NCBI GenBank assembly: GCA_037447655.1
Contig: JBBHKE010001197.1
Span: forward strand, 208,547-272,546
Reading direction: 5' to 3'
From: Zygnema cylindricum
Taxonomy: Eukaryota > Streptophyta > Zygnematophyceae > Zygnematales > Zygnemataceae
Length of the DNA: 64,000 bases
Position numbers and translations under genes: made by a program
Notes under the pieces: model-generated
Told to the model about the DNA's origin: nothing
Databases searched by the model: none
What the model saw: the letters and a program-made list of their open reading frames with translations, nothing else
In this document: positions 23,721 through 34,535 of the stretch, one piece after another
Layout: each line of letters starts with the position of its first letter
Numbering within the stretch: position 1 is the stretch's first letter

Positions 23721-24857
23721 ATAGAGGACACACAATTGCAGGTTATGGGCCCACCCTCTAGGGTGCCCACCTTCAATGGATCTAGGTTCATCTATTGGGA
23801 AGCCATGATGATGGGAGCTTTGTGTGAAAAACGATACAGGGGTATCGTCAGTGGACAAGTGAAACGTCCACCTTCGAGAACTCCACCAGGATTTGGGGGA
23901 GTAAGGTTTTCTACTACAACGGCTGCCTCAACGGAGGAGGCAAATGATGGGGACAGCAGTGTGTCCGAAACGGAAAAAGGGAAGGAGACACCCCTCACTC
24001 TTATTGCCATAGTATCGGGAGCGGCGACCGTGAAGACCGTGGAGAACGATACTCAAATGTGGGAGGATGTAAACATGGCTGCCAAGAACTTCATTCTGAG
24101 GCACCTCACTCAAGGTTTGGCCACTGCTCATTTTCACATTTACAAGGCGGAGGAGTTGTGGGAGAGTTTAGTGGAGATTTATAGAGTCGGAACTATTCAG
24201 GAGCTCCAGTTGGCCGAGCAAAAGCTATTGAGTTACACTTACAAAGGAGGAAAGATGTTAGATTACTTTAATGATCTTTCTTGTTTGTATATGGAAATGG
24301 AAAGTGCCGGGTGGACAGGTACAATGAAAATGAAAGTTAACACCCTTATCATGAAATTACCAGATGAGTTCTAAAACATAGTGTACCGAGTACAGTGAAT
24401 GCCTGATAGTTCATGGAAATGGAACACAGTAGTGTGGATGATACTTGTGTAGGAAAACACAATGGAGATTAGGAGAGGAGGAAAAAACATTCAAGCTCTA
24501 GCAACAGGAGGGGATCGATGGGGGAAGGACCCGAAGAAACCTTATACAGGGGAAAGAGATCTGTCTTGGGGACACAGGCCCCCAAAGGGTCTTTGTCATT
24601 ATTCCAAAAAGCCGGGACACTTTATGGCAGATTGTGTCAAGCTATCAGAGCTGAGGCTCCAAGAGAACCGTGGAGGAGGTTCTTCCGGAGGGAAGAAAAA
24701 GGCACTTGTGGTTACAAAAGTGTTAGGAAACACCGAGGATGAGTCATCTGAGGAGGATGGGGAGCTTCTTCTTGACGAGAGTCTGGAGGAGAAGGAGATC
24801 CCTCGGAGGCAAAAGTGTGCCCTTGGAGCAATTCGGGAAGCTCCACAAGAAGGATAG
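23721..24857 (+). pseudogene. Copia-2 gag
   Basis: The frame runs through the LTR end (ATA at 23721 where the 3' LTR has ATG), the primer-binding site (QVMGPPSRVPTFNG) and the gag core (FIYWEAMMMGAL, WEDVNMAAKNFIL, AEELWESLVEIYRV). Stops cluster at 24372-24452. The zinc knuckle reads CHYSKKPGHFMADC, with its second Cys changed to Ser. An acidic stretch (SSEEDGELLLDESLEEKE) precedes protease. The likely start is either the LTR ATG or the ATG of the primer-binding site. Confidence 0.82.
23741..23755 (+). other. Copia-2 primer-binding site (half-tRNA type)
   Basis: GGTTATGGGCCCACC follows the LTR without a gap. It is the exact complement of the plant initiator tRNA-Met segment GGUGGGCCCAUAACC around the CAU anticodon (recalled sequence). 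Drosophila copia primes from a tRNA half in this way. The site lies inside the gag frame and encodes V-M-G-P. Confidence 0.85.
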
Positions 24858-26470
24858 ATCATCGACTCAAGTGCATCCATGCATATGTGTCGTGATAAAG
24901 AACTCTTCACTAAGCTAAGAAAGATTCCTACTGTAGAGATAGAGTATGGGGATGGGAGAGTGGTTACTATAGATCTAGTGGGATCTGTAGATCTGAAAGT
25001 CTTAGTGGAGGGTAAGACTTCTATACTAACATTCTCAGATGTACTTTACATTCCTCAGGTGAGTAAAAATCTTGTCTCTACGTCTGTGTTAGATGACAAA
25101 GAGTTTGATACTTTCACAAGAAAGGGAGTCTTTACAGCTAAGTATGGGAATGAAGTTTACTTCACAGCAGATAAGGGTAGCCAAGGAATGTTTAGGCTTA
25201 ACCTGAGTAATGAAAAGAAGAATGCTTATTATGTTGGTGTTCCTAAGGTGATGATTTGGCATAAGCGGTTGGGGCATGTGCATTTTGATAGGTTGAGGGA
25301 AATGAAAAAGCTTGGGGTAGTAGATGGCATTCAATTTGAGGATAATGAAATGATGGATGATTGTAGTGGTTGTGCTCAAGGTAAGGCTCACAGACTTCCT
25401 TTTCCTAAAGCCGCCACATATAGAGGTGAGAAAGTGTTAGATTTGGTCCACACAGATATTTGGGGACCTGCAAAAGTACCTTCGATTGGAGGAAAGAGGT
25501 TTATGATGACAATAACTGATGACTGGTCTAGATACTCTAGAGTCTACTTTCTGAAAAATAAGTCTGAAGCATTAACTTACTTCAAAGAATATAAAGCTTG
25601 GAGTGAGAAGTTGCATGAAACCCCCATTAAGAGGATAAGGAGTGATAATGGGGGGGAATATACCACTAACGAGTTTGAGGAATATCTGAGAGATGAGGGA
25701 GTGTAACACCAGAAAACCGTTCCATATAACTCGAAACAAAATGGGGTAGCTGAGAGATTGAATCGAACACTAGAAGATAGTGTGCGCAGTATGTTGACAG
25801 ACAAGAAAATAGGAAAGAGATTTTGGGCAGAAGCAATCAACTGTGCCAACTACATTAAGAACAGAGTCCTTACCTTAGCTGTAAAGGGAATGAGACCTTA
25901 TGAGAGATGGGTTGGAAGGAAACCAGATATCTCACACCTTAAAGTATTTGGTAGCCAAGTTTACAGTCTTGACACGGATAGGAAAAACTGGAAACTAGAT
26001 GCTAAGGGAAAACCTGGATACTTTGTGGGATATGATGAGGATGTTAAGGGATATAGAGTCTATGACTTAGCAAAGAAAGATATCATTCTAGTCAAACACT
26101 TAGTTGTCATGGATGAAGGGAAGTCATTTGACCCCTTCAAATATACAAAGAAGATAAGGATCAGATTTGAGTCCGAAAGTGAGGAGAACTCAGTCGTTCC
26201 CGAAAAAGACATGAGTGAAACTGTGATTACAGATTCAGGGGAGATCGAAGATACAGGAGACTCACCGGAAACCTCACATACTCCTATGGACTTCGAGGAG
26301 ATAGAAGAAGCGGGACAAGATACGGTTTTTATGGACAGGGGAGCCGATGAGAGAGTGAGAAGAAATCCAAGACTTCCATCCATTCCAGCTTCGGAGTTTG
26401 AGGGAGGAAGGAGGAGCAGCAAAAGGATACAAGAAAAACAAGCTGCCCATAAGGTAACTAAGCAATCTCA
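24858..26470 (+). pseudogene. Copia-2 protease and integrase
   Basis: A TAG at 24855-24857 (relatives have Trp) precedes IIDSSASMHMCRD. The protease motif DSGAS is DSSAS (24864-24878), so the flap-side Gly is lost. Integrase has IWHKRLGH, CSGCAQGK, ITDDWSRY, RSDNGGEYT and QNGVAERLNRT, with a TAA at 25704-25706 just before. C-terminal blocks HLKVFGSQVY and GYDEDVKGYRV and an acidic linker follow. Confidence 0.9.
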
Positions 26471-28070
26471 CCCAGATGAGCCTCAGTCTTACTTAGAGGC
26501 AGTGAATAATTCAGAGAAAGAAAGATGGATTAGAGCCATAAATGATGAGATGGCTTCTATCATGGAAGCAAATACTTGGGAACTAGCGGATTGCCCTCCA
26601 GACAGAAAACCTGTTGGATGTAAATGGGTATTTAAACTAAAATTGAACCCAGATAATACAATTGAGAGGTATAAGGCTTGATTGGTAGCGAAGGGGTTCA
26701 CCCAAAAAGAGGGAATTGACTATAAGGAAACCTTTGCTCCTGTTGTTTGGTTCCCATCGGTAAGGATTCTCCTTAGTCTGGCAGCAGCGGAAGACATGGA
26801 AATACACCAGATGGACATTAAGACTGCTTTTCTTAATGGTGAGTTAGAGGAAGAAATTTTTATGAGGCAACCCGAGGGGTTTGTGGAAGAAGGAGAAGAG
26901 AGCAAAGTCTGCAGGCTCATAAAGTCCTTATATCGACTGAAACAGGCTCCCCGACAGTGGAATAAGAAACTAGATGAGTTTCTCACCGATCTGGGATTCA
27001 TCCGGATCAGCTCTGACCATTCTATCTATATGTTTGAAGATGAGAATGGTGTCATTTTTATTGCAATTTATGTGGATGATCTGCTTGTGTTAAGTAAGTC
27101 TTTGGAGAATATCAATAGGCTAAAGAAAGATCTTAGGGGCAGATTTGATATGAAGGATTTAGGGGAGGCAAAATATATTTTGGGGATCCAAATGGAGAGA
27201 GATAGGGGGAAGAAGATTATCAGACTTACTCAGAAAGAAGCAATAGGTAATATGCTTGAGAAATTCCAGATGGAAAATGCTAACAGTTTTACCACTCCCA
27301 TGGACTTGAAAAAAGTAAGTGATGGGAGTGTAGAAGGAGGAGTGATGATCTTAGACGATCAGATGAGTCTAGAGGAGAGAGAGTTCATGAAGTCTATCCC
27401 TTAAAGACAGGTCGTAGGAAGCTTAATCTATTTTATGAATTGTACGAGGCCGGACATAGCGGCGGTAGTTGGTGTACTCAGTAGGAGTCTTAATGATCCT
27501 AGGAAGAGGGATTGGGAGGCAGCCAAGAGAGTCATGAGATATCTGGTGGGAACTAGAGAGTTATGGTTGCATTTGGGAGGGGAGCACACTGACATCACTA
27601 CTTGGAGTGATGCCAGTTATAGGGACGCACCTATGAGACGATGCACTTCAAGGTATGTGTTGTATGTTGGGGAAGGTGCTTGCTGTTGGAGCAGTAAGCA
27701 ACAAAAGGTGGTTGCTCAGTCCACTATGGAGGTTGAGTACATGGCCTCTTCTTCTGCTGTGAAAGAGTTGATGTGGGTCAAGTCCTTACTGCAAGAACAA
27801 GGGTATATGAAAGAGGGAGTGCATGAAGTTTTTTGTGATAATCAAGCGGCCATAGCAATTGCAGCCAATTTAAAACATCATTTTAAGGCTAAACATATGG
27901 ACATAAGATTAAGTTTTGTAAGAGAAAAAGTGGAGAATAAAATAGTGAATCTTGTATATAGATCTGATGAGGAAATGGTGGCTAACTTGATGACAAAACC
28001 TTTGCCCTCTCCAAAGTTAAAATATTGTAGGGAAAAATGTGGCTTAAAAGAAAAATTAAAATTAGACTAG
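26471..28070 (+). pseudogene. Copia-2 reverse transcriptase and RNase H
   Basis: Seen: CKWVFKLKLN, a TGA at 26679-26681 where Arg is expected (CGA to TGA), LVAKGFTQKEGIDYKETFAPV, HQMDIKTAFLNGELEEE, APRQWNKKL, YVDD (27069-27080), KYILGIQMERD. A TAA at 27402-27404 splits YRQVVGSLIY. RNase H shows MNCTRPDIAAVVG, SDASY, CCWSSKQQKVVAQSTMEVEYM, CDNQAAI, AKHMDIRL and the terminal MVANLMTKPLPSPKLKY. RT catalytic residues are intact. Confidence 0.92.
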
Positions 28071-28083
28071 AAAATAAGGGGAG
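28071..28083 (+). other. Copia-2 polypurine tract
   Basis: AAAATAAGGGGAG abuts the TG of the 3' LTR. Copia-3 (TTAGGGGAG), Copia-2c (AATAAGGGGAG) and Copia-4 (AATAACGGGAG) have the same kind of tract. Confidence 0.85.
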
Positions 28084-29127
28084 TGTTGAAATAAGTAGTT
28101 TTTAGTATATTTTCTAGGTCTAAATTTATTAGAAAAGAAAATGTAGGCAGCCTGCCTCTATCTCTTCTCTCTCTCTCGCCCCCATACTTGTTGTAGTCAC
28201 TGAAGGAGAGAGAGAGAGAGCAATGGAGCCATGGCTGCCTCAACTCCATAGGAAGGACTAAAGAGTGGCTTAAGCCACTCTCAACAAAAGGTTGAGTCCG
28301 GCAGGACTCGAACCCCCGACCGGCAGAGCGCGGCGTAGCCGTTAGCTCTAACCAGTCTGTCGTAGAAGTCCGTTAGGAGATATAGGGTTTCATTACTATT
28401 TAAACTATTGTAATGTACTAGATTCATTTAACTGAAACCCTTAACGCCACACATAGATACAGTTCTACAAAATACGAATTACTGTACTTGTTGGAAATGG
28501 ATATCCCGCATTTTGTTTCGACAGCGAAACAAATATCCCGCAAGTATTTATTACGGCCGAGATTGAATTTCGCGTCAAATCTAACGAGCACATCATCGCC
28601 GAAATCCCGAAATGGTCATTTTGGAATTTAGTGACGTGGCATGACCAAGCGCCACGTGGGAAGACATCATTCGGTCGCGAGAATTCCGAGGAGCGTACGG
28701 ACGAGTGGAAAGTGGACACGCGTCCACTTAATGGCCTTGTCGTACAGAGGCCGTACAGAAAGTACATCGGCAGTAGTACTTTCTAGTACTATACAGTTTT
28801 GTGATTGGTTCGTACAGGCAGTAGATAGGAGCTGTGAGAGGGAATTAGGAAAAACTAGGACTTAGGAAAATTAAGGTCGATAGTCCTCTCTCTCTTTGAG
28901 AGTTTCTATAAATTGGCATCTTTGCCACCCTATAACTTAACGGCTGGTTGGCCGTTTTCAGTGATTCTTTTTGCTACGGACTCATAGGAGTCCAGGCTGC
29001 ACAGGGGTGCAGGCAAATTGTCAATTTGCCTTCTTGGGAAGAAGTGGTCGGGGCTTAAAGTGGGTTAGTTAAACACTATCTAGAGGCTTCCTGTATTCTG
29101 TAGTCAAATGGAGGACACAGTATTGCA
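28084..29127 (+). repeat. Copia-2 3' LTR
   Basis: It starts TGTTGAAATA and ends ATGGAGGACACAGTATTGCA (29108-29127), keeping the ATG that the 5' LTR has lost. It carries the same antisense tRNA-like segment at 28291-28362. Confidence 0.94.
28291..28362 (-). repeat. tRNA-derived segment (antisense) in Copia-2 3' LTR
   Basis: Identical in its core to 22905-22977: B-box GGTTCGAGTCC and D-arm-like GGTTAGAGC on the minus strand. Confidence 0.65.
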
Positions 29128-29769
29128 GTCGAAAGCTTAATATATTTCATGAACTATACCCGTCCTGACATTGCTGCAATAGTCGGGATACTGAGTCGGA
29201 ATCTAGAAAATCCGAGAGAATCTGATCTTGATGTAGCAAAGAGAGTCTTAAGATATTTGGCAGGAACTAAAGATCTCAAACTCACTCTAGGCGGAGGAGA
29301 AGTTAAGCTGCAAACATGGAAAGATGCAAGCTATGGCGACATGCCAAGCTGGAAATCCACCACAGGATTTGTTCTACAAATTGGGAACGGTAGTTGCTGC
29401 TGGAGCAGCAAACTTCAAAAGGTTACAGCAAAGTCGACAATGGAGTCAGAATATATGGCAGCAAGCTCGGCCCTCAAAGAACTTTTATGGGTAAAATCCA
29501 TGTTACAAGAACTAGGATACATGGAAGTTGGTACACAGGTGATCTGGTGTGATAACTAGGCTGCCATTGCCATTGTTTCTAACCCGAGTCATCATTTCAA
29601 AAGCAAGCACATGGATGTACAATTACACTTTGTAAGAGAAAAAGTGTTCTCTAGAGTGCTTAAATTATGTTATTTGCCAGATGCAAAAATGATAGCAGAT
29701 ATGCTCACTAAAGCCGTTCCTGCTCCTAAGCTGAAGTATTGTAGGGACGCTGTGGAATTAAGTGAATAG
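29128..29769 (+). pseudogene. Copia-3 RNase H
   Basis: It resumes Copia-3 after Copia-2: SLIYFMNYTRPDIAAIVGIL, KDASYGDMPSWKSTTGF, CCWSSKLQKVTAKSTMESEYM, then CDN followed by TAG (29557-29559, relatives have Gln), AAIAIVSNPSHHFKSKHMD and MIADMLTKAVPAPKLKYC. It ends at TAG 29767-29769. Confidence 0.92.
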
Positions 29770-29939
29770 TTGAATTCCTGCAATGCTATACTGCCACTCT
29801 GCAATAAATCCACCATTGTGATGTTGTGGGACTGGGTGACTTGCTAATTGCTATATTGATATGCTGCGATGCTGCGCTAGTTTATAATCGCAGCTGCGCT
29901 GGTATACTGAGTCTAAAGCTTTAGGGGAGTGTTGTCCTT

Positions 29940-30711
29940 TTGGAAATCTTTCAATCTCAAAGCAACGCAACTGCTATATAGATAGAGCAGCGCAGCTGCT
30001 ATACAGACAGAGCAACGCAGCTGCTATACAGCAGAGCAGCGCAGTAGCGCAGCAGCTGAGCAGATAGAGCAGCGCAGCTGCTATACAGCAGACCACCGCA
30101 GCAACAGAGCAGCGCAGCAGCGAAGCTGCAACACAGACAAGACAACTCAACCACGATTATATTTGATATGGTCCGTACGGACAACGCAGCCTCTGATATT
30201 CTTAATGTGATTCTATACAGGATAGAGCAACTGCGATAGATACGATTCTAGTTAATTTAGTGGGTAACTCAGTGGTAGCTTAGTGATAGCTCAGTGGTAG
30301 CTTAGTGATAGCTCAGTGGTAGCTTGACAGATTAGTGGTAGCTTGGTGGTTTGATGTACCTCTCTAGTTCACTGGTGTTGCCAGTTCAACACAAGTATAA
30401 GACTTAGGAGTGAGAACATATTATGTATCCAGACTTCCAAGTAGTAAAACTGCAAACAGCTTTTGGAAAACTTCTGAGTATTATATCTTGAGTGTTGTCA
30501 AGGCAATTGTGCTCAAACTTTGGGAGTTATCACTGTTTATGCTACTATATATTCTGATAGAGTTTTGTGAGGTTTGGATGTTTGTATAAGAATTGGTGAG
30601 CACTTAAGAACAAGTATTTCGTAAGATTCTTGATAGCTTCTGAGAGTGTATCATGTCTACTTCTACTACTACTGCTGCTCCTACACCTGCAATGGTGGTT
30701 GTAGATCAACA
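29940..30711 (+). repeat. Copia-3 3' LTR
   Basis: 772 bp, starting TGTTGTCCTTT after TTAGGGGAG and ending GATCAACA. It is 21 bp longer than the 5' LTR, largely because the GTGGTAGCTTAGTGATAGCT array has one more unit. The gag start ATG and frame are kept. Confidence 0.93.
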
Positions 30712-30875
30712 GCGTAGGTATCCATAGCTCTAACTCCCTTTCTTCTTTTCAGTGAGTGCAACAATTATGGGGACTGGAGAGTGGAGTGAGAAGCAGGTTG
30801 TCTTTGATGTTTTGCTCTATTTATTTTACCTATTCACACTAGGAAAATCCATAACTGAAACCTTTATTTTCTAAA
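30712..30875 (-). repeat. Copia-4 3' LTR, proximal part
   Basis: On the minus strand it begins TTTAGAAAAT (TG mutated) right after the polypurine tract AATAACGGGAG (30886-30876). It contains the CTCACTGAAAAG-type region found near the start of the group's LTRs and ends at the GCGTA duplication of Copia-3. Confidence 0.8.
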
Positions 30876-30890
30876 CTCCCGTTATTTTCT

Positions 30891-31834
30891 AGTCACCTTT
30901 CATTTTCAGACCACATTTCTCTTTACACAAGATTTATTTAGGAGATGGTACAGGCTTGGTCATCATATAAGCTACAATTTCACTATATGGTCTGTATTCT
31001 AAACTTATTATTTTGTTCTCTACTTTCTATCTAACAAAACTCAGTCTAACATCCATGTGTTTGGCTTTGAAGTGGTGTTTGGGATTATTAGCAATGACAA
31101 TGGCTGCCTGGTTATCACAAAAGATTTTTTGCACACCACTTTTAAAATGACCAAGTTCACCAAACAAAGACTTCACCCACATCAATTCTTTTACAACAGA
31201 GCAAGAGGCCATATATAGTCAGCCACAATTGTGAACTGAGCAATAACCTTTTGGTTTTTTGTTGCCCGAATAGTTAGCCCCATCATCCAAATACAGTACA
31301 TATCCAAAAGTACATCTCCTTATAAGAGCATCCCCATAGCTCGCATAACTCCAAGTGGTCATATCAGTATTGTCCCCACCCAAATGTAACAATAGATATC
31401 TAGTCCCTATGAGATATCTAAAGACTCTTTTAGCCGCCTCCCAATCTCTCTTAGTGGGAGCATTCATACTCCTACTTAGTACTCCAACAGCTGCAACAAA
31501 TTCTAGTCAGGCACAATTCATAAAATATATTAGGTTGCCCACTACTTGTGAATAAGGATTGTTTGCATGAACTTCTTCTCTTCAGGGCTTAGCTCATTAT
31601 CCAATATTATTACTGCTTCTTCCACACTCCCCTCACTTCATTTCTTTAGCTCTATTGGATTTGTACAACTATTAGCCTTGTCCATTTGAAATCATTAGAA
31701 CATGTTCCCAATGGCCTCCTTCTGAGTTAGTCTGATTATCTTTTATCTCTGTCTCTCTCAACCTGAATTCCCAAAATATACCTTTACTCTCACATATCTT
31801 TCATCTCAAATATATCTTTTAGATTTTTTTGAAG
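30891..31834 (-). pseudogene. Copia-4 RT C-terminus and RNase H
   Basis: Minus-strand blocks: FEMKDM, RYILGIQVERD, IRLTQKEAIGNMF, then MNAPTKRDWEAAKRVFRYLIGTR, SYASYGDALIRRCTFGYVLY, SVVKELMWVKSLFGELG, FCDNQAAIVIANN, AKHMDVRLSFVR and MMTKPVPSPK. Many stops and small indels; strongly decayed. Closest by eye to Copia-2. Confidence 0.85.
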
Positions 31835-33994
31835 TGTTGTCCATAGCCATTTTCAGCCATGGATTTACCCTCGGAAGCACCACAGACTACCCCAAAAACA
31901 GCCTACTTTGAGTCCACTCAGAATTCTACAGAATTACCAAAACGGATTGAAACTTAAGGAACACATATTTTCTCGGCCACTTAGTATTTCCACAAAATAT
32001 CGTATTAAAATACCAAACAGACTTATCATACGACTCAGTCAAAGTTGCAGAAAAACAGTTTGCCAGTACTTTGATAATTCTGACCAACTTCACAATGAAG
32101 TCCCAAGAAAACGAGATTTACAATAGGAATAAAAATTTGCTTCAATATTTCCAATAAAATGAGGAACACATATGACAAATTTCAGATAATTTTGCCAATA
32201 CACTTGAGAGCAATCTTCAGTTGAAAATTACCAAAAAGGAGCAAAAACAATTTTTGTCCAAAAAGTTCCTAAGTCCAAAAATGACTAAGTCCTACAAATT
32301 AGTGTTGTGTATCGGTAGGGATTTTCCGATAACCGATATGGGCCTTTTTTCGGGTATTCGATAGTCGATATATTTGTACGATATATTCACATCGGTCTTA
32401 TCGCTGATAAGTAGCCGATAACATCGGGTACTCATCGGCGAAAATGCCGATAACGATAACTATCAGCGATAACTATACGAACCGTAGAGATAAATGTACA
32501 GCCTGTACTTATTCCCCGGACGTGTAGAAGCAGAGAAAGTACAGTAGCCGCTATGAGATCTATACGGTTTTGATACGGATCCTGTAAAAACGACATACCT
32601 TTCACATCCGACGCTATGGCTTTGTCCCTTCATTCCTTGAGATCCACTTGAGACCTGCCACGTGTCAATATGTCCATTTTTTTGGCATAAGCTGCCAAAA
32701 GAGCCATTCCGAGATGCCGACGCTCATGCTGACCCGTCCGCTCGAGTTTTTTCATTCCAAGTCGTCCGTTCAATTTCGGCGGCGCTCAGAATGTTGTTTT
32801 GAGTCCGTTATTCTTTGTGTCCGCCGTCCTTTTTCAGTTCCATGTTCACCAGTTTATCACTAAATTTGCGTACGTTGCCGTGAATTTTTTGTTTTGTTAA
32901 TCGATTAACATTTATGTGTTGCACTTTCCGTAGTAAATTGCAGTTAAACGGAAACGGAACAAATTTGTATATGTGGCATGCCACGCTATATAAAGTCAAT
33001 AAAATAATACAGTATGTTATAAAGTATTATTGTATGCATACTATATATTTTTTATGTTATTGCCGATATGGAATTTGTTGGTCTCAGAACGATATATCGG
33101 AACTTCTGGCCGTTCGATAACCGATTACTATCGGTATTGGTGTTATCGTGTTAAGTTTTTTACTGATACACAACACTACTACAGATATACACTAGAGCTT
33201 ACTACTGACTTTACAAAGTCATACCAACCGTACGTAACCTATCAACTACCTCTATGGATGTGAGTATACTCAATACTTCGTGATATGTCATAAACAAAAG
33301 ATCTATATTAATAATTAATACACATCGGACAAAACATTGTTGTAAATACTTACAAACCTTACGACTTTCGTCAAATCAACCGGGACCGTCCAAAATAAGT
33401 ATCATGTGATGGACGCGATTATGCGACCCTCGCCAAAATTACCAAACTGACGGCATCGCCAATTGTAGCTATTATTCGGTATTCTTGATGTCGTGACGTG
33501 TGGTCACACAATCCACTTGACGAACTAACGTCACCTCTTCCAAATTAGTCCATGTTGGCACGACGTCTATTTCACTAAATGCCGCTCACTCCACTTTCAG
33601 TTCAAAATCCTCTCGTCATCATTATGATTCGTACCTACAGTGTATCTTCTCGAAATATTTAAAATGGGATCGCTTCTCGCCACTCAAAGAATTCCATACA
33701 TCCCAAAACAACTAGTACCATTACTGCCCCAGTTCACAAATCCATTCAAACCTCCACAGTAAATCAAGATAGCATACGCATTAAAAATTGTAGCAAGTAC
33801 TCACAAAACATTGTGTACGCATGAAACTTTGCGTACGCACGAAACTCACTTTTCAAAAAAAACACTCCCCTGAAAATTTAGTTTCGTGCATGGAAAAATA
33901 AAAGCAGAGTAGGTGCTATGGTTGTGATGTCGAATAAGGGCAGCATAGCAGTGTAACGTTGCGTACGCACGAAACCCACTTTTCACAAACAACC
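31835..33994 (+). mobile_element. LTR-X: solo LTR (or LTR-like element) carrying a hAT-like insertion
   Basis: It begins TGTTGTCCATAGCCATTT, the same start as the partial copy at 63690-64000, and ends about ACAAACAACC at 33994. Flanking 5-mers are TGAAG (31830-31834) and TGTAG (33995-33999), an imperfect duplication, and Copia-4 RT resumes on both sides. Without the nested element it is about 1.27 kb and has no coding region. Two copies of TGCGTACGCACGAAAC lie near its right end. The right boundary is inferred from host continuity. Confidence 0.65.
32300..33178. mobile_element. hAT-like non-autonomous DNA transposon (879 bp)
   Basis: Terminal inverted repeats are TAGTGTTGTGTATCGGTA and, reverse-complemented at the other end, TAGTGTTGTGTATCAGTA (17 of 18). 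The 8-bp flanks CTACAAAT (32292-32299) and CTACAGAT (33179-33186) agree at 7 of 8, the duplication length of hAT elements. Both ends are dense in short CCGATA/TATCGG motifs of either orientation, as in hAT subterminal regions. No transposase frame is present. Confidence 0.88.
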
Positions 33995-34535
33995 TGTAGT
34001 TCATAATTTTTTTCCATAGATTTACTTAAAACAAGCAAATCATCAACATAAATTGCAATAAAAATAATTATTTCCTCATCTTCAAATAGAAAAAATGCGT
34101 GATATGAGCTGATCCAAATGTATCACAAACTTGTAACATAATATCAAGCTTTTTATTCCACTACCGGTGCGCCTGTTTCAACCCATACAAAGATTTGATC
34201 AATTGGCATACCTTGCTCTCCTCCCTTTGCTCCGCAAACTTTTAGGTTGTTGCATAAAAATTTCCTTTTCCAACTCTTTATTTAAGAAGGTCGTATTGAT
34301 GTCCATTAGATGCACTTTCATGTCTGCTGGTGTCGCCAAACTGAGAAGTATTTAAATAGAGGGAAACCTGACGACCGGGGCAAATGTCTCCGCGTAATCA
34401 ACTTTTTCTTTTGAATTAAATCTTTTTGCCACTAACCGAGCCTTGTAGCGCTCAATGGTGTTATTCAGGTAAATTTTCAGTTTGAGCACCCACTTACACC
34501 CGATTAGCTTTTGGTCAGGGGACAGTCCACCTTAA
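33995..34535 (-). pseudogene. Copia-4 RT, N-terminal part
   Basis: Minus-strand blocks: GCKWVLKLKI, TIERYKARLVAKRF, YAETFAPVVRFPSI, MDINTTFLNKELEKEIFMQQP, then FEDEEIIIFIAIYVDDLLVLSK with YVDD at 34050-34039. It begins abruptly at about 34535, against the plus-strand gag of Copia-2b. Confidence 0.87.

Larger units (their letters stand above)
22700..23740 (+). repeat. Copia-2 5' LTR
   Basis: It starts TGTTGAAATA and ends CAATTGCA. It contains an antisense tRNA-like segment (22905-22977), a CACGTGG box near 23270, nine GTAC cores, the inverted repeat AGAAAGTAC/GTACTTTCT, and a TATA box TATAAATT at 23520-23527. Confidence 0.94.
22700..29127 (+). mobile_element. Copia-2: complete copia element nested in Copia-3
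   Basis: LTRs are 22700-23740 and 28084-29127, about 1.04 kb each. The internal region is about 4.3 kb with all copia domains in one frame (positions divisible by three) from 23721 to 28070. Flanking 5-mers are GTGGG and GTCGA, each one change from GTCGG, which restores the Copia-3 codons I-V-G-S-L; so this is a decayed target duplication. About nine in-frame stops and no frameshift were found. Confidence 0.94.
17301..30711 (+). mobile_element. Copia-3: Ty1/copia element containing two later insertions
   Basis: LTRs are 17301-18051 and 29940-30711, with a perfect 5-bp target duplication GCGTA at 17296-17300 and 30712-30716. Inside, a solo LTR (21135-22323) and a full Copia-2 (22700-29127) interrupt the RT. 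Removing both leaves about 5.8 kb with gag-PR-IN-RT-RNH in order. It is inserted in the LTR of Copia-4, making a three-level nest. It is dead: several stops, one frameshift and a mutated RT active site. Confidence 0.95.
16442..34535 (-). mobile_element. Copia-4: minus-strand copia, 5' part lost, split by Copia-3 and by an LTR
   Basis: On the minus strand, RT lies at 33995-34535, RT/RNase H continues at 30891-31834, then polypurine tract and 3' LTR. The LTR is 30712-30875 joined to 16442-17300; Copia-3 sits between, flanked by GCGTA. A second insertion (31835-33994) splits the RT just after SKSMEKN. Gag, protease, integrase and 5' LTR are missing: the RT ends head-to-head against Copia-2b gag at about 34535. 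Its LTR end (16442-16461) carries the ATGGAGG motif shared with the Copia-2 group. Confidence 0.85.
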
